Origin: Anoplopoma fimbria
Lineage: Eukaryota; Chordata; Actinopteri; Perciformes; Anoplopomatidae
Length of the DNA stretch: 64,000 bases
Direction: 5' to 3'
NCBI RefSeq assembly: GCF_027596085.1
Contig: NC_072458.1
Coordinates: 21,075,851 to 21,139,850, forward strand
Part shown: piece after piece, positions 24,954 to 37,655 of the stretch
Position numbering within the stretch: position 1 is the first letter of the stretch
Layout: each line of letters opens with the position of its first letter
Program-made: the position numbers and the translations under genes
The notes under the pieces: model-generated
Database searches by the model: none
The model's input: the letters and a program-made list of their open reading frames with translations, nothing else
Told to the model about the DNA's origin: nothing

Positions 24954-25110
24954 CTCTATGGTGAAGGCATGACCCTCTCTGCTCTGTCTCTGATTGGCTT
25001 ACCCAAACCAATCTCATTCTGCATGCCTAAATCTAACCAACCCAACCAGCAAACACAACGAGAATTGGCCAATCAGAGGCAGAGTAGGGTGGGTCATACC
25101 TTCCATAGAG
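24954..25110. mobile_element. Short fold-back (MITE-like) element
   Basis: Left arm CTCTATGGTGAAGGCATGAC continues to CTCTGTCTCTGATTGGC; the right arm, GGCCAATCAGAGGCAGAGTA to CCTTCCATAGAG, is its reverse complement over about 44 bp with a few mismatches and a 2-bp gap. The centre is about 70 bp and has no coding potential. The CCCT just outside each arm suggests the ends may extend by up to 8 bp. Non-autonomous DNA element or fold-back repeat; family unknown. Confidence 0.8.
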
Positions 25111-27589
25111 TAGGGAAAAGAAATCAGGAAGGTCTAATGACATAATTCTGCATAATTATCAGCCATGTGCTTCAGTTTTTTTTGCAGGGACAGTGTTTAT
25201 TTAAAGATTAATGGCCGTTTGTTTACAGGATAATGGGCTAAATTGGCTTTCGGTCCAATGTGAATAAGGGGGGCAGTTAAAACAATGGGCAGTCCACCTG
25301 CATTCAGTTTATGACTCGCAACACTTCAGTTGTGTTGCTAGGATACAGCTCAGGTTTGTTCTTACTGCTGCCATCTATTACTGAAAAAACACAGCCACAG
25401 GAAATAAACTAATAAACCAATTTAGTTTGTTTTTATGGAACAAATTATTCACGTTAATGCCCCGACACTAACTCGCTGTTCCAGCTGGTGATAGTAAAAT
25501 GTATCATTCATGGTAACTGTAAGAGCATTTTCCACTACTTCATTTGACCCAAGCTCCATGACATGTGGAAAAATCCATGAATGAGCTGGACATGTAACTG
25601 GATATTTGTCTTTTCAGGAAATACAATGGCAGCAGCGTTGGGCCTGAACCTCACTGGTATATCCAGCACAGATAGTCGCTCTGCAGGGGAGCTCTGCCTC
25701 CGAGACTGAAGAGTTCAATAAAGAGCAGATATAATTTCAAGAGATATCTGCTTGTTCACAAATAGCCATGATACTATGTGTCTGAGTGTGTGATCACTAC
25801 CTGACCTGAACTTCAACCCTAACACACACAGAAAACATGTACATAATACCACTAACACAGGCTCATTTGTACATATTGTATGTTGGGTCACAAATGATCT
25901 CCTAATGATGTACGGGGAGGGATGTATTAATCATTTATTTTTAAAACTCTTCCTATCAATGTCTGACCCTGTTTGAACCTTTTCCCAATCACTTCAAGCA
26001 CGAGAATATACTCAAGGCGATTCAGTACGAAATCACTAATATGCCATGGTCTATGTCATAAGACAAGGTCTTACAGCTGCAATGTTAATTTAGATTTACC
26101 AAACCTTCTGCTGAAGGTCACTTTTGTCCAGTTGGCCTGGGACTGGAATATTTTATGACATGCTTTATACATAAATCTGTGTGGTTCAGTGAAGAGGGAT
26201 GCGTCCAGCCTGACAGCATGGTAACTGAGAATCCACCTGAAGGTTTCTGGAATATAAATCTGAGCCCCAAAAAAACTTTTTCCTAAAAAAGAGTTGGTTA
26301 GAATGCGGGCTCCAGCTGATTTTATACTGGTTCCGGCTGATTTGATTTTTATAAAAAAAGGGGTCTTTATGATCTTTATAAAAACATATGTGAGGCCTTG
26401 GAAGGTAGTAAGATAGCTAGCCAGAAACGCTAAGGTTTGCAGCTTAGACTACATTTAAGCAGATAAACCCACTGGATTAGGTGAACAGTCCATTCCATAA
26501 CAATCAAGCAAACCTTATCTGCTAATGAAGATCATGAGAGATGATTGAAAAATCCGTTTTGTTGACTGCTTAGCATTTATTTTGCACATATGAAAATCTA
26601 GCAAATTTTCTTCAAGAATATCTAATTTAATATCTAATCTATAATTTCTCTAATTATAGTTATGATGACTGCATTTAATGACTCTCTGTTTACATATAAT
26701 AATAATTATCATAACAGACTATCTAAAGGACAAAATATACAATGTTTTCAACAATGCCAATCTTCTCCATTTCCTACCCCAGTCTTGCACCATTGCTTGG
26801 ATCACGACCACCTCCGAACTTGGCTTTCATCTTAATCTCAACTGCAAACTTAAGTTTTATGACTGCGTCTTGCACTGTTGTGCAAACACATTTTACCATG
26901 ATGACACGCACACACACAGGCTGCCACTCGCAGTCACGGCTGTTAAGAAATGTATGTAAATATACTAGATTTCCATATAATAAATGCTGCATTCTTGAGG
27001 CAGTTACAATAATTAGTGGAAAAATAATGTTGAATTCTATCTGGTAATGTCTAAGTGACGTCGTTTTTGATATTTTCACCAAAGCGTGATCTAGTAATGA
27101 GAATGTGGATTTGAAATTTCACTCAAGAGATGATCTGTCAGGGGGGAAAACCAGGTTTCCCTCAACACCTACCCGCCGTGTGGCAGTTAATCCTGCAGCA
27201 GCTGATATCACCTGTGTGTCGATAGAGGGATTATACCAGAGCTATTTCTGAGAGATGAAGAGGGACCCTCCTTTTTTTAATCTCACATGCAAACACTTCC
27301 TGCATAGCAAGTCGTTACTGTGTGAAACACAATGCTGCTGTAAAACACAGGCACCGGTTTCAGTGGTGCGTAGTTCTTCTGGACTCGGTTTCACAGACTT
27401 AAACACTCCAGCCAGAGGGAGACGGCTAGCTTTAATGCACCCAGCGACTCTCACTAATGCTTTGACGGCACGCTGTAATGCTCCCACTTAATCTCCTTTG
27501 GCTGGGAGGAGAGGATGTTCTCACCTGTAAGATCAACGCTGAAGGACTTAATGAATGTGTAAGAGTGAGCAGAGAGCTGTTACTGGACT

Positions 27590-27614
27590 GATGATGATGA
27601 TGATGATGATGATG
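27590..27614 (+). repeat. (GAT)n trinucleotide repeat
   Basis: Eight uninterrupted GAT units. Confidence 0.9.
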
Positions 27615-29645
27615 AATGACCGTCCTTAATAAGCTCCTCAGCCTAACAGATATGAAAGTTGTACTCGCATACATTTTGAGATAGATGAGATAACTGCACT
27701 TCCAGTAAACCATCTTGAGATAAGTCACCTCAAGAAATTCGAATTCCCTCAGATGAAAAGAAATGCGCCGTGCTAAATGAAACTGTGCACATTCTGCATC
27801 CTTCGAGCCCATTTTCCATCTCGAGTCAAGAGAAGCCGCACTACACAAGATTGCTTTCCATCCCCATGACAGTCTGTGCATCATGACCTAATCATGAGAT
27901 TGGCAGGTGGTCCAAGGTCTTCTAGACCAAGGAGAAAATATTCAGTTGTCCTTGCCTTGCTAATGAAGCACAGTATTTGGTGCTGAGATGAAAAGTGTCA
28001 TCTTTCCGATGAAGGCGAGTGACTGTGCACGAAAGCTGCAAATAGGACGCCGTGATGAAAGTCTCCAGATATAATGAGGCTTTTCACTTTGGCATTCTGG
28101 CTTTCAAAGCACTCTCCTCATGACAACACTTGGCTCAGCTCTGTACTTTTCTTGTTTCTCAAATTATGAATTTTAAATGCTGAGGGCTAATTACAATCGA
28201 GGAAATGCAGAAAACAGAACTACTTCATCAGATGAAGTACATGTGGTTTCAGCCTGTTTACAGAGTAGAATGCCCTCTGGATATAACCGTCTTTATCCTT
28301 TAATCTTTTGGATCTTGTATGTTTAAAGTCCTCCAGGGGTGGAAAGTAATTAAGAACATTTACTTTAATATTGCACTTCTGTAGAATTGTGAGGTTCTTG
28401 TAATTCATTTGAGTATTTACATTGTATGTGATCTATGGAATGATTTACTTCAGGTGGAAATATTGTACTTTTCACTGAAGCTCTAGTTAAGTTATTTTTA
28501 TGAATAGGATTTCAAACCCAAAACATATTTAAACTCCCCAAAATGTTAACATTAATCTTCAATTTCTTATTAAAATTTGAAGAGGTGCATTATTTAAGAC
28601 AACAAAATATGTTATCAAAATTTGATTCCACCAGACGCTGATCATTAATATTGAATAAAAGTATCACTGAGCCTTTCATGACTAGTAGTAGCCAGCAATA
28701 TCACATACTGTATATGATGATAGATCAACATCAATGGGGTCATTCTCTATAATACTTTTGCTTTTAGTGCTTTAACATTTTGCAAGCAGGACCTTTACTT
28801 GTAATGGAATTTTATTTATGGTGGTATTCATACTTTAAATATAGGACCTGTGATAACTGAAGTAAGACTCCCTGAATATAAAATGATGATGCAACCAATG
28901 AGAATAAAATTAAATTAAACATATACCTCCCCACTTTTGTGGGTTATACAGTACATACTAAATACTTTGAAGTCTGTTAAACATCTATTTTTAAAACAAG
29001 GAATCTGTGTGTGTGTGTGTGTTCCTCGCATATCTGGAGAACTGCTCATGCTGGATGAACTAAAGTTACAAACTAACTCTTCTCCACTTTCCTGCAGCAC
29101 ATCCGGGACCGGTCGGCCTGTTCCAAAACGGGCACTGCACTAGTTTATAATTCATTATGGAGAATGATGTGATGAGAAGTGCTCGATGCAGCTGTTGCTC
29201 ACTAGTACCACCACTTGTATGAGAGGATTAGACTTAAAAAAAGAAATGCAGAGGGCTGGTTAACAGCATCAGTGGAGGATACACCAAGTCTGCACCGCGG
29301 TTACGTAACACACGCAGGCCTTTTGCTACAGGCACACAAACTCATGATTGCATTTGCTGGCTCAATGCAAGAAAAAAAAAAAAAAGCCAACAACCCATGT
29401 AATGAATATAAACTAGCCAAAAAGATCAATATAGATGTGTTACTTTTCATCTTCTCAAGGTTTTTCTTCTCAGCCTTGAAAAACAAGCACAGCCCCGTGC
29501 TTGACCTCTCAGCAGCTCAAGGATGCATAATGAAGGATCGATGTCCAATAATGCCGCAACTGTCCAAACCAGAGACCAATGAGGGAAAGCCGAGAGCGAC
29601 CTTCGTGGTTGTTAGAGTGATCAATCCCACAACACTGGTGATGCG

Positions 29646-29669
29646 TATAGATAGATAGATAGATAGATA
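29646..29669 (+). repeat. (ATAG)n tetranucleotide repeat
   Basis: Six ATAG units followed by an AT-rich TATATTTTTTTTATTTT stretch. Confidence 0.9.
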
Positions 29670-30558
29670 TTATATTTTTTTTATTTTCGTGTCATGCACA
29701 GAACGTGCCCAACCCTCATGGGTTTACAAGACACCAACAGTACAGCTGCAGTGGATCCACATCTCATCAAGTAACATTTGATTACAAAACAACCGGTTGC
29801 TTCATCGCTCAATCTTAATCAAAACATTCTGCCTTCTCTCCCGGGCCCGGCAAATAAAAGACAATACAAGGACCAGCAAGAACACAAACACACCTGTTAA
29901 AAAGTACTTCACTGCAATTGTGCAAAAATCTTTCAAAGCTGTCTCAAATGTGAACTCTTTTTTTCAACAGCAGATGGTATGATTGGCAGACTAAATCAAT
30001 GGCTCGACAGCGAGGTTTGGATCTCCTACAGGGAACATCGGCTCATCAAGATGCTCCTTCCAGCCCCCTTGACTCAGCTCAGCAGGCAGAGGTGAGGCAG
30101 GCAGAGAAAACAAGAAAATAAAAGTTAAATTAGTAATGCGGCCTGGGCCCCGCTGGCACGGGGAGGGAAGGTTTTGGAATATTGATGAGCTGAGTGCAGC
30201 GGGAATGACTCATCTGGAGCTGGAGATGAAGGAGAGCAGAAAAACCTGCTGTACAAGTCGTGACTTTATTTTCCAACACAGAATCTCCGAAACAAGTCAC
30301 AGACAAAAAGAAATCACTCTATAAATTTCATTGACTCAGCGAGAATCGATCAATACAACGGTCAAGTTGAACTGAAATATGAATTGTCTTTTCTTCCTTA
30401 ATATAAATATTACAGTGCATATTTTTTTCATTTTTCTGAAGAGGATGTGGAGACAGAGCTGAGATTTAAACTTAGCGTTTAAGAGATAAAATATATATAT
30501 ATTTTTTTATCTCCACCAGGAGGATTATGCAACAGATCGCGTGTGGTCGTGCGTCCGT

Positions 30559-30680
30559 GTGCACCTACGTGTCTGTCCACAGCTAATCTTGCATTCTGCT
30601 GCAGAAAATTGTTTCATATTTTTGGTGCCCAGTTATGGCTGCATGTTCAAGGACCTCTTGTGGTTGCAGCAACTTAGACT
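30559..30680. repeat. Dispersed repeat, copy 1 (pair with 49266)
   Basis: GTGCACCTACGTGTCTGTCC, GCATTCTGCTGCAG, CCAGTTATGGCTGCA and AAGGACCTCTTGTGGTTGCA recur in order at 49266-49380. The two copies agree at roughly three quarters of positions. Family unnamed. Confidence 0.8.
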
Positions 30681-33600
30681 TTCTTTCACTGTCAAAGTCA
30701 CAGCGGCACATAGTCCTGGAACCTCTGTATGTGTGATTCAAACCATGAAACAGAGTAATGAAATGAGATGGGGTCTTATCGAGTGCACCTGTAATGTTGT
30801 AAATATTTCCTCATTGCACGAAAGAACTCAACTTCGGCAAGTAGGATGTGTTAATGTTGAACCAAGAAATCAGTAATGGGTTACAAAATGATGAATTATT
30901 TTATTATTCAGCTTCATTTTATCTTGGAAAATCAATTTGGTTTACCTGGAAGCTTGTTTTAAATCTGTCTGATCACTCAAGATTTTTGCCTGATGGAACT
31001 ATTTTTAACATTCTGAGACAGCATTGATTACTTTAGAGAGTAAAGAATTGTTCTTTCAGCTGGGAAATAAAAACATAAAAGATCAGTAGGCGTGGTTCCA
31101 TTGTATTAGAAAAGTTTTTTAAAAATGCAGTAGTTCCTATCCAATTGAGGCAAAACGTGCCTAATTTGCATGTATTTAATTACTTCAGTTAAATTCAGTT
31201 AAATTTGGCTTTGACTATAGAATACATACACAACTATTTACTGATTCATGGTTTTCCCACAGTTCATGTCATATATGTGTATTGGAAATACATGAAAAAC
31301 AGAAGATATAACACTCCTGGACCTGTAGTAGCCTTTTTATTGATTAACGCATGAGTGTGTTTCTTAGCTCTCATATTCAGTCAATCCACACACATACCTC
31401 TAATATGATATTCACAAAGCAGATTAAAAGGCAGCGACTCCCAGAGGTGTTCTGCTATGGATCATGAATTATTGGATTCTCACCTCATACCTTGGGAAAT
31501 CAGTGCACCATGGTAACCAACAGGAAGTAACAGAAGACATGCTGACAAATGTAATGTCTAAAAGTGAACATTAAAACATTAGTTTTTTTTATGGTTTAGG
31601 CTTCCTTGAGCTGTTTCATAGTTTGCGTTGACTTTGTGCATCTGTATCATCTTAGAAAATGCATTGTTTCAGTAGGTATAGAAATCACACCATGTGATCT
31701 CTTTGGATCTGGACAAATGATTCCTTCTCTCCCAGTGCGAAGTGGGAGCTTGATCAATACGTGGGGGGGCTAAGATATTAGTTGATTTTCATGACTTCAG
31801 AGTTACTCTATATGGAAGTTTTTTTTTTATAAAAGCAGATATGTCACACTGCCTATTCAATTAAAATATGTATTTTAATTACATTTTCAACAAAATAGCA
31901 ACAAGTGACCAAAACGCATCGCTGCCTGTATGAACAGGTTTGATACTAAAATAGCTGCAGGCAAGGATTTTGCATTTTTGTGCTGTTTATTACCCATATC
32001 AGCAACAAACACATCAAGTAATGCTCAAGGTAGATACAAATCCAAGGCACTATATCTATCAGCTAAAGAGCAATAACTCTCTAGGTTTGATAATTCATTG
32101 ATGCATACTAAATTAATTCACTGTCTTGTTTTAAGTGTGTGCTTTAATATGATCTGCCCGTGGCTGTGATGTAAAGTGACGGGTCAGTGACGGGTCAGTG
32201 ACGGGTCGTCCAGATGTTTCTTACAATAGCAACTCATTAGCAACGTTGTGGACAGTTGTTCACACATCAGCCTCCTAAGTGATGTCAGCATGCATGTGTG
32301 TGTCAGGATGAAGTGTGTCTTACTCATCATGTGCACTATTCTTGTGTGCAAGAATAGTGCACATGATGAGTTTTGCCTCATTTAGAAAGTGTGCGTGTTG
32401 TTGCGTGGATGCGGTTGTCTGTTGCCTGGGCAACATGCGGACTCTCCCATAAGCCCCCGACAGAATGTGCATCCGCTAACAAAAGCAACAAGCACAGAGA
32501 GCATAATGACTTTACTCACACTTTCTGGGATTCTGCTGGATTAATTATTCCTTAGAAAATTTGATTAATCAAATGTTCGCACAACGATGACGGGGAGTTG
32601 AATCAGGGTCGGAGCCAGATACGTCGTCAGGCGAAGCTGAGGCTAGAGCATCAGTTTTTGAGCAACACATTATCACCTTTAATATTGATAATTGCAGTAT
32701 AAAAAAATTGTGATTATTGTATAATCAAAGTAGCCATAAATACTTTGATAGTGCTTATAAAGACATTCAATGAGTTGTGGTGATTTCAAAAGACACACTC
32801 TTGTCTCACTAGAAGAATTGTATTTTTATGGAAATGAACTGCATATATAGAGGTGTAAGAGGTACCTTGATTGACTTTGCCCTGTATTTGTCCTGTGTTT
32901 CCATATCAATCGATTGAATCTGGTTTCAAAATTGGACATAAAAAAAGTTAAATTCAGTGCTTGAGTATTTTGTGCAAACTACTCAATCAAGTCCTAGTTT
33001 TTAAGGAGGACAAATAAAAGTTAAACTCAGAAATGTCACAAAACTAACTCAATAGAGTCAGAAGGAAGGGAAACAGAATTGACAATATTGAACGAACAGA
33101 ACTTTTGAACCCAATATATCCAGTTCAAATCATCAGTCTGGGACATTTCATGCCCTCTTCTCTTATCTCTGTCTTTACTGCAATATTTCACAATGCTGCT
33201 TATCCCAACAGGGTGTAAAGCTGTAAATTAGTTTTTAAAGCAAGAATCCAGTAAAAGCAAAAGTTGAATTGTTGGGTTATATGTGCAATCGTATCTGCAA
33301 GAGCAGTTTATGGTCATCAGATGCTACAGGTTGTAAAACTCCAATGGGACCTTTACATTTAAAACTGCTATAATATGCATAGAGGTTTATAGAAGAGGCA
33401 GGGTTATGATTAATGCCAATGTTAAACTTAAAGGAGGGCTTTTCGAATTTTGTTTGTAGAGCACAAATTTGCCTCGGAGGCATTACAATCTGTAGATAAA
33501 GTTAGTAGATAGCAACTGAATGCCTTAATTCAATCTGGAGTGTGTGGAGTATCCCTTTACAAAGCCCTCCCATTCAGGGCTCTGTGTGGTGAACATGACA

Positions 33601-34320
33601 CATCAATTATAAATAGGCAGTAATGCACACTTTGCCTAAGTGCGCTGCCGAGTGGCACCATTAAAGATGAAAATATTCTAGGCCGCGCTCACTGCAGCAT
33701 CAATTAATTACCGTGCCTTTCCCCTTGAATTCTGGATACCTCCCTTCAAAGTTTCACTGTCTTACCAGTAGGTTTTTAGGAGAGGTATGAGGAGGTTTAT
33801 TTGAAATGCTGCCCCAGAATGTGTTAGTAGGAGGGCTGAGCTGGATGTTGGAGGGAGTCATCCAATTATGGATTCCTCTGCTGACTTCCCACTGAGTGAA
33901 GGAGAGATCTGAGGAGAGGGTGAACACCTGCTTGATCTGAAGCTAATCTGCACACTGATCATTTCCGTTATGTCCTCAATTCTTATCTCTTTCATGTCTA
34001 CCCAAAATGTCTCTTGCTTCCTTCAACCTAGATTTTGTTGCCTTCACTCGTTGCGTTTTAAACTTTATTCATACATTTGCGTCTGTCTTGTAACCACAGG
34101 CTGGATTCTCATCGTAGCTTACTATTAAAGGGAAAGTTCAGATTTTTAAACATGAGGTGGTACAAATCTTTTCATTTATATATGTAAGTAAGAATGTGAG
34201 TTTTTAGTATTCAGTTTCAAGTCTATCAATTGATCAACCTATTTAACTCCACTGACCTCAACTGACTTTAATCTGGCCAATAAAAGTGATTCTGATTCAT
34301 TCATACTTTCTTGACACAGA
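30681..34320. other. Non-coding stretch with a perfect hairpin
   Basis: No gene is recognised. It holds a 22-bp AT palindrome (31859-31880), a triple GTGACGGGTCA repeat (about 32177-32208), the 50-bp hairpin at 32322-32371 and a unique-looking island near 33540-33740 with CATCAATTAATTACCG. Confidence 0.45.
32322..32371. repeat. Perfect 23-bp inverted repeat with 4-nt loop
   Basis: The left arm (32322-32344) begins ACTCATCATGTGCAC and the right arm (32349-32371) ends GTGCACATGATGAGT. All 23 positions pair; the loop is TGTG. Pairing stops abruptly outside, and no T-run follows. Confidence 0.95.
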
Positions 34321-34329
34321 TATATACAA

Positions 34330-34640
34330 CAACTAAATCTGATAGTGTCACTGTCTCTCTCATCCGTGGTGTACCTGAAGGCCCTGTATAAAGACCACTA
34401 TTTATTTTCTTTGTACACACACCCACTTGGAAACATTGTCAAAGAACTAAATGTAAATTTCAATTTATATGCCTATGACGCCCAGATTTATATTCCTGGA
34501 GATATTGACTGAAATCTTTTCAAAATTGATCATTGTTTAATGACAGTTAGATTAAGGTTTTTAGAGATTTCCGTATACCTTAACAAAGACAAAACAAAAA
34601 TCATGAGCCATATTGGGCCATCTAGATCAGTAACAGCTGG
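34330..34640 (+). pseudogene. L2-like LINE reverse transcriptase fossil
   Basis: A frame reading LFSLYTHPLGNIVKELNVNF, NLYAYDAQIYIPGD and, after a stop, FLEISVYLNKDKTKIM matches the L2-group pattern L-x-P-L-G-N-I, then Y-A-D-D-T-Q-L-Y (here YAYDAQIY, catalytic second Asp-Asp lost) and L-N-x-D-K-T-x-x-M. The GVPEGPV block just upstream corresponds to GVPQGSVLGP in another frame. So it is frameshifted and inactive. Confidence 0.8.
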
Positions 34641-34692
34641 GAGTGTTTTTTTGGTCTTAGTGCGATTGATAATCATCACAGTGTAAAACAAC

Positions 34693-34897
34693 AGGGAGGG
34701 AGGCCTTGTAGGTGTAGTTCTCTTGAACCTAGATGGCTTTGGATAAAACTAAATGACTGTAATGTAATGTAATGTAATGTAATGTAGTGCGAACCTAGAT
34801 GGCACACTTTTTTACTCCTTTAAACCTTGACAAAAGCAGCACAAACCAGACCAAATCCTTTTGTTCTAACTTTTCACTAAAACCCCTCTACAAACAG
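34693..34897. repeat. Dispersed repeat, copy 1 (pair with 62404), interrupted
   Basis: ACTCCTTTAAACCTTGACAA, AGCAGCACAAACCAGACCAA and TCCTTTTGTTCTAACTTTTC match 62437-62515 in order. A 53-bp retroposon fragment (34738-34790) interrupts this copy. Confidence 0.8.
34738..34790 (+). mobile_element. 53-bp L2/SINE tail insertion with 13-bp target-site duplication
   Basis: TTTGGATAAAACTAAATGAC then (TGTAA)n is a slightly deleted version of the tail seen at 14985 and 15734. The 13-bp GAACCTAGATGGC occurs immediately before (34725-34737) and after (34791-34803). The related repeat at 62420 reads GAACCAAGATGAC without any insertion, i.e. an empty site. Confidence 0.9.
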
Positions 34898-35794
34898 TTT
34901 AGCACTGCTCTGGGTCATTAAGATCCCAACGGTTGGTCCTCTTCCTGCGCGACCCTTCAAAGTTGAAAAAATGTTGAAACTGTTGCAAAATCACAAAGCT
35001 GTTATTATGAATAGTTATGATACAAAATAGTCGAAATGCAAGGATTAAGCATTTTTGTGTTGTTTGCGCCCCTGTTGAAAAAATAGTAAAAAGCCCCAAG
35101 CGGGGAGTTAAAAGAGGCTAAATTATCAATACTGCTGAGAAGAACTTTTGGTGATAACTCTGCAGTTCTTTTGCCAGAAGCTTTACAGGAAAATAAAATG
35201 AGAAAACTGGTTTAAATTCAGCATACTGATGTGTAAAATCAGTTTTTTGCTTGTTCATCTCTTCCCTTCCATCTTTACAGATCCATAACAGTGGGGCGAG
35301 GCAATGTTTTGCTATTTAGCTCATCAGCTATACTCCCTCTCCTGCCCATGCTGAGGCACCCAGTGCTCCTTCCTCCCCCTCCTCCTCCCTCTTTTGGTTT
35401 TTCTTCCCCACATCATCATTCTGTTCTCCCACTGTCATAAATTACTCTGTTAGACATTTTCCCTGTTTCCACTGTCACGACTCCCATCACTCACTTTTGC
35501 ACTCTCCCATTCATCCACAGTTGCTCTGTGTCTTTTCAACTCCCTCAAATGCTTTATTAGGCCATTGATTATCCATAATCTAATTTCCCACTCTCTTTTC
35601 CATTCTAGTAAATAGCCTTTTCACCTACAGCTTCGATTATGTATTCTTCAAATGAATAACAAAGACTTTAATAAAGAAAAAAATGGACATGACATATTGT
35701 GACTCTTTCCGGTTGGTGCAGTTTATGGATGATTTGCTGATGGTGCTCTATATTCTTCATCAACTGTTCGCTTGATATGGCCTCAGGTAGCCCG

Positions 35795-35802
35795 AACACA
35801 CA

Positions 35803-35835
<33 letters not shown>

Positions 35836-35852
35836 GCACGCACACACACACA
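35795..35852 (+). repeat. Impure (CA)n microsatellite
   Basis: CA repeat with interspersed TA and GC units. Confidence 0.95.
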
Positions 35853-37414
35853 ATGGCTTAAGGTTACAGTCTGCCTCTATTGTATTCACTGTTGCTGGGC
35901 AGAAGCTCATTTTGCCCTGAAGCTGATTGCTATCTGGTCATTTGGTTCATTTAACATGTAATAAAAGGCTTTCTCAGATGAACGGCTTAAAAATACACAC
36001 TCTCAAACACACGTATACACACTGGATAGCGATCTGACAAAAACCAGAAGATCTCAGTCTTTGCCAGAAGTCAATACTAAGCAGTTTGCTATGGCAACCA
36101 TTCTCAATCCAGGCCCCGGCAACAGCCCCTAAGGGCCCTCGTGGCCTTTAGATCTGTTTCTCTTACACAGATGTAGACATGACAAAGCTTCATGACCTTT
36201 TTTCATTTGGATGTCAACTTTCAAAGAAGTCTTTGAAAGAAGAAGAAATTAAGAGAATAACTAATATTATAACGGTGAGATGTTCCTTTTGAAAATAGGC
36301 TGTGCGCAAAGACTTCTATTTAAGGCACACTTGAAAGAAAGAGGAGGATTTACAGTAGAAGGCAGCTTTGAATATCTATGCTTGGCTGTGACAGACATCT
36401 TGATATCTCTGGATATTACCTGAGAATAATTCCTTTGCATTTCCCTCAGGAACCTGCGAGGACACCTACCCTTCCAACAGATGAGGCCCAGATTTGAAGT
36501 GGATACCAGCAGGGAGACATTTTAATGAATTAATATGCATTGACCCAATTAGCCTCTGCACTGCAGTAATTATCACACGCGCACACATATATGCACTGGA
36601 AATAGGGACATCCCATTTGCGCAGTTCTGAACAAGCCCAAAGGATTGTGGGACTTATTTTTAAGCTGGAGGAGGTCAAATGTTTCCAATTTGTTCTCTCT
36701 GCACATTAATTAGCTGGAACTCACTTGCGTGAAGAACGTGATGTGACAGATGAGTGGTCTGATATCAAACCTCCGGGGATGTGGGGGAGAAGGGACGGCA
36801 CGTTGTTAGAAAGCAAAACACAGTTTGATTGGAACATGTGTATTGTCGTAATCAGCTTATGTTCATGCTCAGGGTGTCAATTATGCTTTTTCATTCTTTA
36901 AAATGTGCTTTGTTTTCATTGTTTGAATACGCTTGAGGGGTTGGAGTAAAGCGAATGGTAGAGAGGGAAAGTAGGAGTGCTTCATACATGATCTAACTTG
37001 ACTTACCCGAGGGACTTGAAAAGTAGACCCAGGACGACAAATTACCAGGAGCTTCTTGGTGGAAATGCATCTTTTGCGACACTGCCTTTTATTGCTTAAG
37101 TTAGCAAATGAATTGTGTTATAATCAAAATAAATAGGAAATAATATATGATAACCTCTCGTCCACTCTGCGAGGCAAAAGCCTGGATAATGTTAATATCT
37201 GGCATTCGGTCTCTTAAGCCACTTGGTCGTCTTGACATCAACAGACTCAAAATGAAAAGTTCAGCTGTGAAATTCAAATACTAGAAGTGTGGCTTTTTTG
37301 CTTGTTTTTTTATTGGTAATGCGTTAATTCGATTGGTTGTCCCCATCAAGCATCAACTTCCAGCTCTTTAAAGTCGAGCCAATAAAGAACTGCCTTAAAC
37401 CTACATTATCTCGA

Positions 37415-37655
37415 ATGGCCAGCAGGGGGCGACTCCTCCGGTTGCAAAAAGAAGTCTGATTGTATAGAAGTCTATGAGAAAATTACTCTACTTTTCACTT
37501 GATATATGACCCAAGTAAACATTGTAAACATGAGTGTATGGTCTCAATCCCTTGTTTCAAGTATTCTTCAATACAGCATGATGTGCATTTATTAAACTAT
37601 GGTCCAATTACGGTAATATAGACAATATAGATTATATACAGTCTACGGTCCCCGT
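37415..37655. repeat. Teleost dispersed repeat
   Basis: ATGGCCAGCAGGGGGCGACT, GGTTGCAAAAAGAAGTCTGA, TATGGTCTCAATCCCTTGTT, ACAGCATGATGTGCATTTAT and the end TATATACAGTCTACGGTC are phrases I recognise as a highly repeated element of percomorph fishes. Probably a non-autonomous DNA transposon; ends approximate. Confidence 0.65.

Larger units (their letters stand above)
25111..30558. other. Non-coding stretch, no gene recognised
   Basis: No exon is recognised. It contains GAT (27590-27614) and ATAG (29646-29669) repeats. Long frames around 27432-27884 (minus) and 29215-29658 (plus) show no family resemblance and low-complexity stretches. Confidence 0.45.

Noticed and set aside
27432..27884. 150-codon minus-strand frame
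   Set aside because: Contains a poly-His run from the GAT repeat and no recognisable family.
29215..29658. 147-codon plus-strand frame as a gene
   Set aside because: No recognisable domain, contains a poly-Lys run from an A tract, no splice or promoter context.
30541..30876. 111-codon plus-strand frame
   Set aside because: It overlaps the dispersed repeat at 30559-30680 and shows no family resemblance.
32322..32371. MicroRNA precursor or bacterial-type terminator
   Set aside because: The stem is perfect with only a 4-nt loop, unlike a canonical pre-microRNA, and no T-run follows; the genome is eukaryotic.
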